This document shows, one piece after another, positions 23,931-32,577 of a stretch of DNA of 64,000 nucleotides. Below the pieces are notes generated by a model. The model saw nothing but the letters and a program-made list of their open reading frames with translations. It searched no databases and was not told the DNA's origin. The stretch is from JAVWMQ01 sp036646055 (GTDB lineage Bacteria; Bacillota; Clostridia; Peptostreptococcales; Anaerovoracaceae). Within the stretch, counting starts at the first letter, position 1; the number at the start of each line of letters is the position of its first letter. The DNA is taken from NCBI GenBank assembly GCA_036646055.1, contig JAVXMY010000004.1:1-64000 (forward strand), given 5' to 3'. A program made the translations under genes and the position numbers.

Positions 23931-24467
23931 ATGAATTTACCAAATAAATTAACAACAGGAAGAATGTGCGCTATACCGTTTTTTATTGTAGCTTACTTAT
24001 TGGGATACAATATTATAGCAACAATTATTTTCATCATAGCAGCAGCAACAGATGCCCTAGATGGTCATATTGCAAGAAGTAGAGGACTAGTGACTAATTT
24101 TGGAAAAATAATGGATCCACTTGCTGATAAAATGCTAGTTATTTCAGCATTTGTATGTATGGTACAAACTGGAGCAGTACCAGGCTGGATGGTAATTGTA
24201 GTTTTAGCTAGAGAATTTGCAATAACAGGTCTTAGAACTGTTGCAGCAGCAGAAGGTATTGTAATAGCTGCAGGTACAACAGGCAAAATAAAAACAATAA
24301 CTCAAATGGTAGCAGTACCACTACTATTATTGGAAAACTGGCCTTTCAATGGAATAGGAATTCCTGTAGACCAAATTTTCTTATGGGTATCTGTTATTAT
24401 GACAATAGTTTCAGGTATTGAATATGTTGTAAAAAATAAAAACGTTATATTATCTCAAGGAATGTAA
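23931..24467 (+). CDS. pgsA: CDP-diacylglycerol--glycerol-3-phosphate 3-phosphatidyltransferase
   Basis: A 178-residue membrane enzyme of phosphatidylglycerol synthesis. The CDP-alcohol phosphotransferase motif D-G-x2-A-R-x8-G-x3-D-x3-D is visible as DGHIARSRGLVTNFGKIMD followed by PLAD. N-terminus NLPNKLTTGRMCAIP is typical. Several hydrophobic helices. It lies between rimO and cinA in the conserved Firmicute order. Confidence 0.95.
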   Translation: MNLPNKLTTGRMCAIPFFIVAYLLGYNIIATIIFIIAAATDALDGHIARSRGLVTNFGKIMDPLADKMLVISAFVCMVQTGAVPGWMVIVVLAREFAITGLRTVAAAEGIVIAAGTTGKIKTITQMVAVPLLLLENWPFNGIGIPVDQIFLWVSVIMTIVSGIEYVVKNKNVILSQGM

Positions 24468-24487
24468 TATACATATAAAGGAGAATT

Positions 24488-25723
24488 ATGAGAACTGCAA
24501 TTTTAAGTGTTGGAACTGAAATTTTATTTGGTCAAATTATTAATACGAATACTGTATATTTATCTCAAGAATTAAACAATATGGGAATAGATGTTATGTA
24601 TCATTATTCCGTTGGTGATAATGAAAAAAGATTGGAAGACATTATTTCTTTAGCATTTAAAGATTGTGACTTAATAATAACTACAGGTGGGTTAGGGCCT
24701 ACTCAAGATGACCTTACTAAAGAAACTGTAGCAAAAGCCCTTGGAGATACACTTGTTTTAGATCAAGAAGCTTTAACATCCATTGAAAAAGCGTTTGACC
24801 GTATGGGTAAACCAATGACTGATAATAATATTAAACAAGCATATCTACCCTCTAAATCAACTATATTTCAAAATGATATGGGCACAGCCCCAGGGTTTGC
24901 TCTTGAAGTTAATGGCAAGACAGCAATTTGTCTTCCTGGACCACCAAGAGAAATGAAAAACATGTTTGTTAAAAGCGTAAAACCTTACCTAGAAAACAAA
25001 ACAGACTCTGTAATATTCTATAAACTAGTTAGAACATTTGGAATAGGAGAATCTCAACTAGAAACATCACTCCTTGATTTAATTAACAATCAAAGTGATC
25101 CAACAATAGCTACATATGCCAAAGAAGGGGAATCGTATTTACGAATTGCATCCAAAAGGAAATCAAAAAAAGAAGCTGAAAAAGCCATAGATCAAATGAT
25201 TGACGCTGTAGATAAATTAATCCCAGGGCATATTTATAACACAGAAGGTAAGGACCTTAAAAGGGTTGTAGCTGAAAAATTAATTAATAGAAAAATAACA
25301 ATTTCATGCGCAGAATCTTTAACAGGAGGACTAGTTGCAAGCCAATTAATTGAAACACCTGGAATTTCTGAAGTGTTTGATAGAGGCATTGTAACATATA
25401 GCAACAATGCTAAAATTAAAGAACTAGGAGTTCCCGAAGAAGTTTTGTCTAAGTATGGCGAAGTAAGCAGAGAAACAGCAGTAGCAATGGCAGAAGGTTT
25501 ATATAAAAAAACACGCTCATCCCTGTGTGTCTCAACTACAGGAATTGCTGGCCCTTCAGGGGGTACGGAGGCAAAACCAGTAGGCCTTGCTTATGTGTGT
25601 GTTAAATTTAATGATAAAACATATTGTGAAGAATTAAGGTTAAGGAATTCAGGACGAGAAGGTATTAGACAAAGATGCGTATTATTTGTTATGAATTTAA
25701 TTAACAAAGCAATTGAGGAGTAA
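24488..25723 (+). CDS. cinA: CinA-family protein (competence/damage-inducible; NMN amidase-type)
   Basis: A 411-residue two-domain protein. The N-terminal MoaB/MoeA-like domain starts MRTAILSVGTEILFGQIINT and has TTGGLGPTQDDLT. The C-terminal CinA domain begins near 260 and contains SCAESLTGGLVASQLIETPG and STTGIAGPSGGTEAKPVGL. Family members deamidate nicotinamide mononucleotide and/or act on ADP-ribose. In several Firmicutes cinA is co-transcribed with recA and competence-linked; here recA is two genes further on, with its own SOS promoter. Confidence 0.95.
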   Translation: MRTAILSVGTEILFGQIINTNTVYLSQELNNMGIDVMYHYSVGDNEKRLEDIISLAFKDCDLIITTGGLGPTQDDLTKETVAKALGDTLVLDQEALTSIEKAFDRMGKPMTDNNIKQAYLPSKSTIFQNDMGTAPGFALEVNGKTAICLPGPPREMKNMFVKSVKPYLENKTDSVIFYKLVRTFGIGESQLETSLLDLINNQSDPTIATYAKEGESYLRIASKRKSKKEAEKAIDQMIDAVDKLIPGHIYNTEGKDLKRVVAEKLINRKITISCAESLTGGLVASQLIETPGISEVFDRGIVTYSNNAKIKELGVPEEVLSKYGEVSRETAVAMAEGLYKKTRSSLCVSTTGIAGPSGGTEAKPVGLAYVCVKFNDKTYCEELRLRNSGREGIRQRCVLFVMNLINKAIEE

Positions 25724-25724
25724 T

Positions 25725-27020
25725 ATGAGAAGCGATAAACACAAGAATAAAAACAATGATCGTAAAAAAATTCATAGTGATGATAGATTTGATTTTTTGG
25801 ACGATGAAAGTATTTCAAAGAATAATTATAATTCATCCTCTAAAAATACAGATGACTACCTATCAAAAAGTAACGACGGTTTAGATTTTGATAGAAGTTT
25901 ATTTGGCGAAGTAGATGAAAAAGCACTTCTAAAATCTGAAAAGAAATTTCAAAAGGAATTTAAAAAATCCAACAAGAAGAAAAAGAAAAAAAGAGGCAAG
26001 AAAAAGCACTCATTTTTAAAATTTTTACTTGTTTTAGTCTTGCTAATAGGTGTAATAGCAGCTGGCCTATTCTTTTATTTAAACACAAAAATAAATAAGA
26101 TGGATTTTATAAAGACTACACCAGCAGAATTTTCTATAGACGATAATGTAGATAAGTCATTGTCTGACTATAGAAACGTGGCCATTTTAGGTATTGATGC
26201 AAGAAAAGGCGAAGGCTTTGAAGGTACAAGGAGTGACGCCATTATTATTGCTAGTATAAATAAAAAAACTAATGAAGTTAAACTAGTATCAGTATTAAGA
26301 GACAGTTATTTATATATGGGTGATGGAAAAGGAAACTACATGTTAGATAAAGTAACCCATGCATTTGCCTTTGGCGGTGCAATAAATACTTGTGCAACAC
26401 TTAATAAAGCTCTAGACCTAAATATTTCAGAATTTATTGTAATGGACTGGAATTCTGTTGCAGACGTTGTTGATATCTTTGGAGGTCTTAAATTAGATAT
26501 TAAAAGTAATGAAATAAGAGACTTAAATAAATGGGGCCCTGAAACAGCAAGAAATACCAATAGACAATGGAAAAACATCACTACTACAGGAGAACAAACT
26601 TTAGATGGCGCACAGGTTGCAACATATTGCAGAATTAGAAAAACTTCTGGTGGAGATGAAGGAAGAACTAATCGTATGAAAAAAGTTACAGAAGCACTTT
26701 TGAAAACTGCTATTTCTAATCCGACGAAAATAGATAAAGTTTTAGATGAAGTTTTACCGGAAATACAAACTAATATGGGGACAACATCATTTACAACTCT
26801 TTTACCTCATGTTGCATCATTTAATATTACAAAGAGTATTGGATGGCCAAAAGACTTTTATGGCGGAATAATTAATGGAAAATGGTTAGCGGTACCAAAG
26901 ACTTTAGAAAGTAATGTTATTGATTTGCATAAAAAAGCTTTTGGACAAAAAAATTATATTTTAAGCGACCAAGCACATAGAATTAATCAGTTGATAATTA
27001 GCGATACTGGCATTCAATAA
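25725..27020 (+). CDS. LytR-CpsA-Psr (LCP) family glycopolymer transferase
   Basis: A 431-residue membrane protein. Residues 1-100 are cytoplasmic and very polar (Asp/Asn/Lys rich, with a KKKKKRGKKKH block). One transmembrane helix follows (FLLVLVLLIGVIAAGLFFYL) and then the extracellular LCP domain: ILGIDARKGEGFEGTRSDAI, VLRDSYLY, GGLKLDI, and TYCRIRKTSGGDEGRTNRM, with the pyrophosphate-binding arginines. LCP enzymes attach teichoic acids or other polymers from a lipid carrier to peptidoglycan, which fits the glycopolymer operon at 32578-40259. The chosen ATG (25725) follows GAGGAG; an in-frame TTG at 25713 is less likely. Confidence 0.9.
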   Translation: MRSDKHKNKNNDRKKIHSDDRFDFLDDESISKNNYNSSSKNTDDYLSKSNDGLDFDRSLFGEVDEKALLKSEKKFQKEFKKSNKKKKKKRGKKKHSFLKFLLVLVLLIGVIAAGLFFYLNTKINKMDFIKTTPAEFSIDDNVDKSLSDYRNVAILGIDARKGEGFEGTRSDAIIIASINKKTNEVKLVSVLRDSYLYMGDGKGNYMLDKVTHAFAFGGAINTCATLNKALDLNISEFIVMDWNSVADVVDIFGGLKLDIKSNEIRDLNKWGPETARNTNRQWKNITTTGEQTLDGAQVATYCRIRKTSGGDEGRTNRMKKVTEALLKTAISNPTKIDKVLDEVLPEIQTNMGTTSFTTLLPHVASFNITKSIGWPKDFYGGIINGKWLAVPKTLESNVIDLHKKAFGQKNYILSDQAHRINQLIISDTGIQ

Positions 27021-27027
27021 AGATAAG

Positions 27028-27062
27028 CAGATGTAAGATGAAAAATTTTACATCTGTTTTTT
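27028..27062 (+). terminator. Terminator after the LCP gene
   Basis: CAGATGTAA (27028-27036) pairs with TTACATCTG (27048-27056), followed by TTTTTT. It separates the LCP gene from the recA promoter. Confidence 0.88.
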
Positions 27063-27071
27063 ATAATCCTA

Positions 27072-27100
27072 TTGACATTATCTTGTAATTAGATTATTAT
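27072..27100 (+). promoter_or_regulatory. recA promoter
   Basis: TTGACA (27072-27077) and TATTAT (27095-27100), 17-bp spacer. The LexA box starts 9 bases downstream, over the expected transcription start. The same hexamers and spacing occur at the LysM gene (60053-60025, minus strand). Confidence 0.88.
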
Positions 27101-27108
27101 ATAAAAAA

Positions 27109-27120
27109 GAACAGATGTTC
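27109..27120 (+). promoter_or_regulatory. LexA (SOS) box of recA
   Basis: GAACAGATGTTC fits the Firmicute LexA/DinR core GAAC-N4-GTTC. It sits over the start of transcription, between the -10 and the recA ribosome site, where LexA would block RNA polymerase. Confidence 0.88.
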
Positions 27121-27141
27121 ACAACTAATGGAGGGAAGAAA

Positions 27142-28212
27142 ATGAGTACAAACAGAGAAGACAGAGATAAGGCATTAGATGCAGCTCTTTCACAGATACA
27201 AAAACAATTTGGCAAAGGTTCAATTATGAAATTAGGCGATGAAGATATGAAGCTTAATATTGAAGCCATATCAACTGGGTCAATTAGTCTTGACCTTGCT
27301 ACTGGAATTGGTGGTATACCAAGAGGAAGAATTATAGAAGTTTATGGACCAGAGTCTTCAGGTAAAACTACATTAACATTACATATGATAGCAGAAGCTC
27401 AAAAAGCAGGTGGTAGAGCTGCTTTTATTGATGCGGAGCATGCATTGGATCCTGAATATGCAAAAAATTTAGGTGTTGATGTTGATGAACTATTAGTTTC
27501 ACAACCTGACACTGGAGAACAAGGACTTGAAATATGTGAGATGCTAGTTAGAAGTGGTGCTTTAGATATTGTTGTAGTCGACTCTGTAGCAGCTTTAGTT
27601 CCAAAGGCTGAAATTCAAGGCGATATGGGAGATAGTCATGTAGGGTTACAAGCTAGATTAATGTCTCAAGCTTTACGTAAGTTAGCAGGAGCAATTAATA
27701 AATCTAATACTTCTGTTGTTTTTATTAATCAATTACGTGAGAAGGTTGGAGTTATGTTTGGTAGTCCAGAGGTTACTACAGGTGGTAGAGCTTTGAAATT
27801 CTATTCTACAATGAGATTTGATGTTAGAAGAATTGAAACTATTAAATCTGGCGATCAAATGTTAGGTAACAGAACAAGAGTTAAAATTGTTAAGAATAAA
27901 GTTGCTCCGCCATTTAAGTTAGCTGAGTTTGATATTATGTATGGTGAGGGAATCTCTAAAGAAGGAGATGTAATGGACTGTGCAGTTGATGCAAACATTA
28001 TAGATAAAGCTGGATCTTGGTATAGCTTTGATAATAATAGAATTGGACAGGGAAGAGAAAATGTAAAGAATTTCTTAAAAGAAAATCCGGTTATATTAGA
28101 TAAAGTTGAAAGCTTGTTGCTTGACTCAATAAAGAAACCAACAGAAGATGAAGAACTTGTTAATGATGATAAGCCTCTAAATATTGATGAAGATGGTGTT
28201 ATAATTGAATAA
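27142..28212 (+). CDS. recA: Recombinase RecA
   Basis: A 356-residue strand-exchange and LexA-coprotease ATPase. Walker A GPESSGKTT, Walker B VVVDSVAALVPK, DNA-binding loops GDSHVGLQARLMSQALRKL and NQLREKVGVMFGSPEVTTGG. The start ATG (27142) follows GGAGGGAAGA; an in-frame ATG at 27115 would place the start inside the LexA box and is rejected. The acidic C-terminus (EDEELVNDDKPLNIDEDG) is usual. It is LexA-controlled and monocistronic. Confidence 0.98.
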   Translation: MSTNREDRDKALDAALSQIQKQFGKGSIMKLGDEDMKLNIEAISTGSISLDLATGIGGIPRGRIIEVYGPESSGKTTLTLHMIAEAQKAGGRAAFIDAEHALDPEYAKNLGVDVDELLVSQPDTGEQGLEICEMLVRSGALDIVVVDSVAALVPKAEIQGDMGDSHVGLQARLMSQALRKLAGAINKSNTSVVFINQLREKVGVMFGSPEVTTGGRALKFYSTMRFDVRRIETIKSGDQMLGNRTRVKIVKNKVAPPFKLAEFDIMYGEGISKEGDVMDCAVDANIIDKAGSWYSFDNNRIGQGRENVKNFLKENPVILDKVESLLLDSIKKPTEDEELVNDDKPLNIDEDGVIIE

Positions 28213-28218
28213 TATAAA

Positions 28219-28247
28219 ATGGCTCCTTTAGCAGGAGCTATTTTTTT
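28219..28247 (+). terminator. recA terminator
   Basis: TGGCTCCT and AGGAGCTA pair around TTAGC, followed by TTTTTTT (28241-28247). It lies 8 bases after the recA stop. Confidence 0.9.
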
Positions 28248-28278
28248 AAACAAATTTGTCAGATTCTTTTGAAAAAGG

Positions 28279-28306
28279 TGGACAAATCACAAAAAAATGA
28301 TAAAAT
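28279..28306 (+). promoter_or_regulatory. Hydrogenase operon promoter
   Basis: TGGACA (28279-28284) and TAAAAT (28301-28306) with a 16-bp spacer, about 37 bases before the first hydrogenase gene. Confidence 0.55.
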
Positions 28307-28314
28307 TTATTAAT

Positions 28315-28332
28315 AAGTTAAAAAAATAACAA
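28315..28332 (+). promoter_or_regulatory. Possible Rex operator upstream of the hydrogenase genes
   Basis: AAGTTAAAAAAATAACAA matches 11 of the 14 fixed positions of the clostridial Rex consensus TTGTTAA-N4-TTAACAA. It lies just after the -10, over the leader, directly before the ribosome site. Rex senses NADH/NAD+ and represses hydrogenase and fermentation genes in other Clostridia and Thermotogae. In AT-rich DNA such a match could be chance. Confidence 0.4.
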
Positions 28333-28342
28333 GGAGGATACT

Positions 28343-28834
28343 ATGACTGAAATTGATATTCGTGAGATAGTAGAAAATGTATTGGATAAGCATAAAGATG
28401 ATCAATTGTCAATAATATCAATACTTCAAGATATACAGGAAGAATTGAGATATTTACCTAGGGAAGCTTTTGAAATATTATCTGAGGAATTAGATATGAG
28501 TATGGCTAAAATCTATGGTGTTGCAACATTTTATGAGAATTTTTCACTTACACCAAAAGGTAAGTTTATTATTAAGATATGTGATGGTACCGCCTGTCAT
28601 GTTAGAAAATCTATACCTATAATAGATGCAATAAAAAACAAATTAGATTTGTATGATGATAAGACAACAACAGATGATATGTTATTTACAGTTGAAACTG
28701 TTTCTTGTCTTGGAGCTTGTGGACTTGCACCTGTATTGACTGTAAATGATAAGGTATTTCCTGCTATGACTCCAGATAAAGCACGAGATTTAGTGGATGA
28801 GTTAATAGATTTAGCAGAGAAGGAGATAGTATAA
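28343..28834 (+). CDS. hydC: NADH-dependent [FeFe] hydrogenase, NuoE-like 2Fe-2S subunit
   Basis: A 163-residue thioredoxin-like [2Fe-2S] protein of the NuoE/HndA family. Cluster ligands are visible as CDGTACHVRKS (C-x4-C) and SCLGACGLAP (C-x3-C). The N-terminal helical domain (ILQDIQEELRYLPREAFEIL) is typical. It is the small electron-transfer subunit of trimeric hydrogenases. Its stop overlaps the start of the NuoF-like gene (28834), so the subunits are co-translated. ATG follows AAGGAGGATACT. Confidence 0.93.
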   Translation: MTEIDIREIVENVLDKHKDDQLSIISILQDIQEELRYLPREAFEILSEELDMSMAKIYGVATFYENFSLTPKGKFIIKICDGTACHVRKSIPIIDAIKNKLDLYDDKTTTDDMLFTVETVSCLGACGLAPVLTVNDKVFPAMTPDKARDLVDELIDLAEKEIV

Positions 28835-30717
28835 TGTTTATAAGTTCTAGAAAAGAATTAGATGATGCTAGATTAAGATACGAAAAACAATTAGAACGTG
28901 AGATAAAGAAAATTTATGTTTGCGGTGGTACTGGTTGTGTTGCTGGTGGATCTCTTGATATTTATGCAAGGCTAAAGGAACTAATAGAAGAAAGAAATCT
29001 TTCAGTTGAAGTCTGTCTCGAGGAAGAAAAACCAGGGGATGAACATATTGGATTGAAAAAAAGTGGTTGCCACGGATTTTGCGAAATGGGACCATTACTT
29101 AGAATTGAACCTGCCAAGATTTTGTATCTAAAAGTTAAGTTAGAAGACTGTGAAGAAATAGTTGCAAGGTCTATTGTAGCAGACGAGATTATTGAAAGAT
29201 TGATTTATAAATTTGATGGTAAATCTTATCCAGTACAAGAAGAAATTCCTTTTTATAAAGGTCAGAATAGAAATGTTCTTCATTATTGTGGTCAAATTGA
29301 CGCTGATTCAGTTGAAGAATACATTGCATATGGCGGATATAAGGCTTTAGAAAAAGCATTATTCGATATGACTGGTAATGAAATAGTTGAGGAGATTAAA
29401 AAAGCAAAATTACGTGGCAGAGGAGGCGGCGGATTTCTTGCTGGCTCTAAATGGGAGCAAGTTCGAAATCAAAAAGAAGAGGTTAGATATGTAGTTTGTA
29501 ATGGTGATGAAGGTGACCCTGGTGCTTTTATGGATAGAAGTATTATGGAAGGTGACCCACACAAAATGCTTGAAGGCATGATGATTGCTGGTATTGCCGC
29601 TAAATCAAAACTTGCATATATTTATGTAAGAGCAGAGTATCCTCTTGCAATTGCAAGACTAGAAAAAGCTATTAGTGATGCTAAAAGAGTTGGACTTTTA
29701 GGTGATAATATTTTAGGAACTGATTTTTCTTTTGATATAATTATTGCTAAAGGCGCAGGAGCTTTTGTTTGTGGGGAAGGAAGTGCATTAACTACATCAA
29801 TTGAAGGTGAACGTGGAATGCCAAGAGTTAAACCTCCAAGAACTGTATATCAAGGCCTATATAGCAAACCGACACTTTTAAACAATGTTGAGACTTTTGC
29901 CAATGTTCCAATTATAATTAACAATGGATCTGATTGGTATAGAAATATAGGTGTAAAAGATAGTCCTGGTACTAAAGCTTTTGCTATTACTGGTAATATT
30001 AATAATACTGGGCTTATTGAAGTACCTATGGGAACAACACTAAGAGAGGTGATATTTGATATTGGTGGAGGAATTAAGGATGGTAAAAAATTTAAAGCAG
30101 TTCAAATTGGCGGTCCTTCCGGAGGATGTTTAACAGAAAAACATTTAGACTTACCTTTAGATTTTGACTCCTTAAAACATGCTGGTGCAATGATTGGATC
30201 TGGCGGTATGGTAGTAATGGATGAAGAAACATGTATGGTGGAAGTTGCAAGATTTTTTATGAATTTTACCCAAAACGAATCTTGTGGCAAATGTGTACCA
30301 TGTAGAGAAGGTACTCATATTATGCTTGAATTACTAGATGATATAGTTAAAAACAAAGCTGATGAATCTACAGTTGATACATTACTTGAAATTGCAGAAA
30401 CAATTAAAGAGACTGCTCTATGTGGATTAGGTAAGACTGCACCAAATCCAGTTATAAGTACAATAACACAATTTAGAGAGGAATATATGGCACATGTACG
30501 AGATGGGGTCTGTCCAACTGGTCAATGTATTGCATATAAAAAGATTATTATTAATGAAGAAAAGTGTGTTGGCTGTGGCTTATGTAAAAATGTGTGTCCA
30601 GTTAATGCTATTACAGGTGGTTCCTTTAAAAAGGCACATACAATTGATTCTGAAAAATGTGTTAAATGTCAAGCTTGTATTGGCGCATGTAGACTTGGCG
30701 CTATTAGCATAGAGTAG
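28834..30717 (+). CDS. hydB: NADH-dependent [FeFe] hydrogenase, NuoF-like flavoprotein subunit
   Basis: A 627-residue FMN/NADH-binding subunit. An N-terminal thioredoxin-like [2Fe-2S] domain (KKIYVCGGTGCVAGGS, GCHGFCEMGPL) precedes the NuoF core with the nucleotide-binding glycine loop RGRGGGGFLAGSKW and FMN region YVVCNGDEGDPGAFMDR. An SLBB domain and a [4Fe-4S] site (CGKCVPCREGT) follow. The C-terminal ferredoxin module has CVGCGLCKNVCP and CVKCQACIGACR. This architecture is that of HydB of electron-bifurcating hydrogenases, which couple NADH and ferredoxin oxidation to H2 release. Bifurcation itself is inferred from the three-gene set. Confidence 0.93.
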   Translation: MFISSRKELDDARLRYEKQLEREIKKIYVCGGTGCVAGGSLDIYARLKELIEERNLSVEVCLEEEKPGDEHIGLKKSGCHGFCEMGPLLRIEPAKILYLKVKLEDCEEIVARSIVADEIIERLIYKFDGKSYPVQEEIPFYKGQNRNVLHYCGQIDADSVEEYIAYGGYKALEKALFDMTGNEIVEEIKKAKLRGRGGGGFLAGSKWEQVRNQKEEVRYVVCNGDEGDPGAFMDRSIMEGDPHKMLEGMMIAGIAAKSKLAYIYVRAEYPLAIARLEKAISDAKRVGLLGDNILGTDFSFDIIIAKGAGAFVCGEGSALTTSIEGERGMPRVKPPRTVYQGLYSKPTLLNNVETFANVPIIINNGSDWYRNIGVKDSPGTKAFAITGNINNTGLIEVPMGTTLREVIFDIGGGIKDGKKFKAVQIGGPSGGCLTEKHLDLPLDFDSLKHAGAMIGSGGMVVMDEETCMVEVARFFMNFTQNESCGKCVPCREGTHIMLELLDDIVKNKADESTVDTLLEIAETIKETALCGLGKTAPNPVISTITQFREEYMAHVRDGVCPTGQCIAYKKIIINEEKCVGCGLCKNVCPVNAITGGSFKKAHTIDSEKCVKCQACIGACRLGAISIE

Positions 30718-30729
30718 GAGGAGAAAATA

Positions 30730-32448
30730 ATGAACACTTTAAAAACAAAATATATAACAATTAATGGAACATTAACACCTTTTACAAATGAAAAAAATGT
30801 ATTAGAGATTGTAAGAAAAGCGGGAATAGATATTCCTACATTATGCTATTACTCAGATTTATCAATATATGGCGCATGTAGAATGTGTATTGTTGAAGAT
30901 GAAAGAGGTAACATTATTGCGTCTTGCTCTACTCCTCCAAAAGATGGTATGTCCATTAAAACAAACACTCCAAGATTGCTTAAACACAGAAGGCTAATAC
31001 TAAAAATGCTATTATCTAGTCATTGTAGAGAGTGTACAACATGTCCTAAAAGTGGTGATTGTGCATTACAGACTTTGGCAAAGAGGTATGGCATAACTGA
31101 AGTAAGGTTTGACAAATCAGATAAAGCCCTTAAGGATAAATATCCTATTGATGATTCTAGTAAGTCTATAATTAGAGATCCAAATAAATGTATTAGTTGC
31201 GGTGACTGTGTTAGAATGTGCTCAGAAGTTCAAAATGTTGGAGCAATAGACTTTGCATTTAGAGGCTTTAACATTGAGGTGACTCCAGCATTTGGTAATA
31301 AAATTGTAGATACGAATTGCGTTAATTGTGGACAGTGTGCTGCTATTTGCCCAACTGCAGCTATTGATATTAAATCTGATGTTGATAGAGCTTTTGAAGC
31401 TATTTATGACGAGAACAAGAGAGTTATTGTACAAGTAGCTCCTGCAGTTAGGGTAGGGCTAGGCGAAAGATTTGGATATAAGGAACATGAGAATTTTATG
31501 CCAATAATGGTTTCTGCTCTTAGAAAAATAGGCTTTGATGAAGTGTATGATACGTCTTTTAGCGCTGACTTAACAGTTATAGAGGAAAGTAAAGAGTTTT
31601 TAAGCAAGTTAGAAAATAATGAAAAGTTGCCTCTATTTACAAGTTGTTGCCCTGCATGGATTAAGTATGCTGAAAATAGGCACAGAGACTTATTACCACA
31701 AATATCAACATGCAAATCACCAATGGAAATGTTTTCTGCAGTAGTAAAAGAGGATTACGATAATAATAGAACAGAGGACGATAAAGAAACTTTTGTAATT
31801 GCAATTATGCCATGTACAGCTAAAAAATATGAGGCAGATAGAGAAGAGTTTAAGGTTAATGGTCAAAATCGAACTGATCTAGTCATTACAACTCAAGAAC
31901 TTGCTTCAATGATTAAATTGGCAGGTGTAGATCTTGATAAATTAGAACCGGAAGCGCCAGATTTGAATTATGGAGTGTATTCTGGAGCTGGTGTTATCTT
32001 TGGAGTTACAGGTGGTGTTACTGAAGCTGTCATTAGAAGACTTGTGTCAAAGAAAGATAGTAATACCTTTGCTAGCATTGGAGTTTCAGGAGTAAGAGGT
32101 CTTGAAGGAGTTAAAGAAATTAAGGTTCCATTTGGGGAGAGAGATTTAAATATTGCCATTGTAAGCGGTCTAAAGAATACAGAAAATTTAATTACTAAAA
32201 TTAAAACAGGTGAAGTTTACTATGATTTTGTTGAAGTTATGGCATGTCCTAATGGTTGTATTGCAGGTGGTGGTCAACCAAGATCAACTAGGGAAATTGT
32301 GGAGAAAAGGTCTAAAGAATTATATATGAATGACAAACTTACAAAGATAAGACATTCTGAAGCTAATCCATTTGTAGAAAAAGCATATAGCGATGTAATC
32401 AAAGAGGATGGGCATAGATTGCTTCATGTTCATTATGGTGAAGAATAA
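30730..32448 (+). CDS. hydA: [FeFe] hydrogenase catalytic subunit
   Basis: A 572-residue enzyme producing or consuming H2. Order of domains: N-terminal [2Fe-2S] plant-type domain (CYYSDLSIYGACRMCIVE), His-Cys [4Fe-4S] region (HCRECTTCPKSGDCAL), two [4Fe-4S] clusters (CISCGDCVRMCSEVQ, CVNCGQCAAICPTAAI), then the H-cluster domain. All three H-cluster signatures are intact: TSCCPAW, MPCTAKKYE and EVMACPNGCIAGGGQP. A small-subunit tail ends HRLLHVHYGEE. HydE/F/G maturases are not in the window. Follows hydB by 12 bases with GGAGGAG. Confidence 0.96.
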   Translation: MNTLKTKYITINGTLTPFTNEKNVLEIVRKAGIDIPTLCYYSDLSIYGACRMCIVEDERGNIIASCSTPPKDGMSIKTNTPRLLKHRRLILKMLLSSHCRECTTCPKSGDCALQTLAKRYGITEVRFDKSDKALKDKYPIDDSSKSIIRDPNKCISCGDCVRMCSEVQNVGAIDFAFRGFNIEVTPAFGNKIVDTNCVNCGQCAAICPTAAIDIKSDVDRAFEAIYDENKRVIVQVAPAVRVGLGERFGYKEHENFMPIMVSALRKIGFDEVYDTSFSADLTVIEESKEFLSKLENNEKLPLFTSCCPAWIKYAENRHRDLLPQISTCKSPMEMFSAVVKEDYDNNRTEDDKETFVIAIMPCTAKKYEADREEFKVNGQNRTDLVITTQELASMIKLAGVDLDKLEPEAPDLNYGVYSGAGVIFGVTGGVTEAVIRRLVSKKDSNTFASIGVSGVRGLEGVKEIKVPFGERDLNIAIVSGLKNTENLITKIKTGEVYYDFVEVMACPNGCIAGGGQPRSTREIVEKRSKELYMNDKLTKIRHSEANPFVEKAYSDVIKEDGHRLLHVHYGEE

Positions 32449-32454
32449 ACAGCA

Positions 32455-32485
32455 ATAAAAAAAAGCAGGTTACCTGCTTTTTTTA
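32455..32485 (+). terminator. Hydrogenase operon terminator
   Basis: A-run plus GCAGG-TTA-CCTGC plus T-run (32455-32485) forms a 12-bp stem with strong A and T flanks, just after the hydA stop. Confidence 0.93.
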
Positions 32486-32515
32486 TTACTGTTTGTACAT
32501 ATTATCCTTGATTTC

Positions 32516-32544
32516 TTGCTCATATACTATATATATGATAAAAT
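32516..32544 (+). promoter_or_regulatory. Candidate promoter of the glycopolymer operon
   Basis: TTGCTC (32516-32521) and TAAAAT (32539-32544) with a 17-bp spacer, 34 bases before the first gene. The region is very AT-rich, so other -10 candidates (TATACT at 32523-32528) exist. Confidence 0.5.
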
Positions 32545-32577
32545 ATAAACAGTGTAATTTTTAGTTAAGAGGATATA

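Noticed and set aside
27115..27141. Upstream ATG start for recA
   Set aside because: It lies inside the LexA box region and has no ribosome site; the ATG at 27142 has GGAGGGAAGA and fits the family.
28251..28260. ACAAATTTGT palindrome upstream of the hydrogenase promoter as an operator
   Set aside because: Ten-base AT palindromes are expected by chance in this composition and it does not match a known operator.
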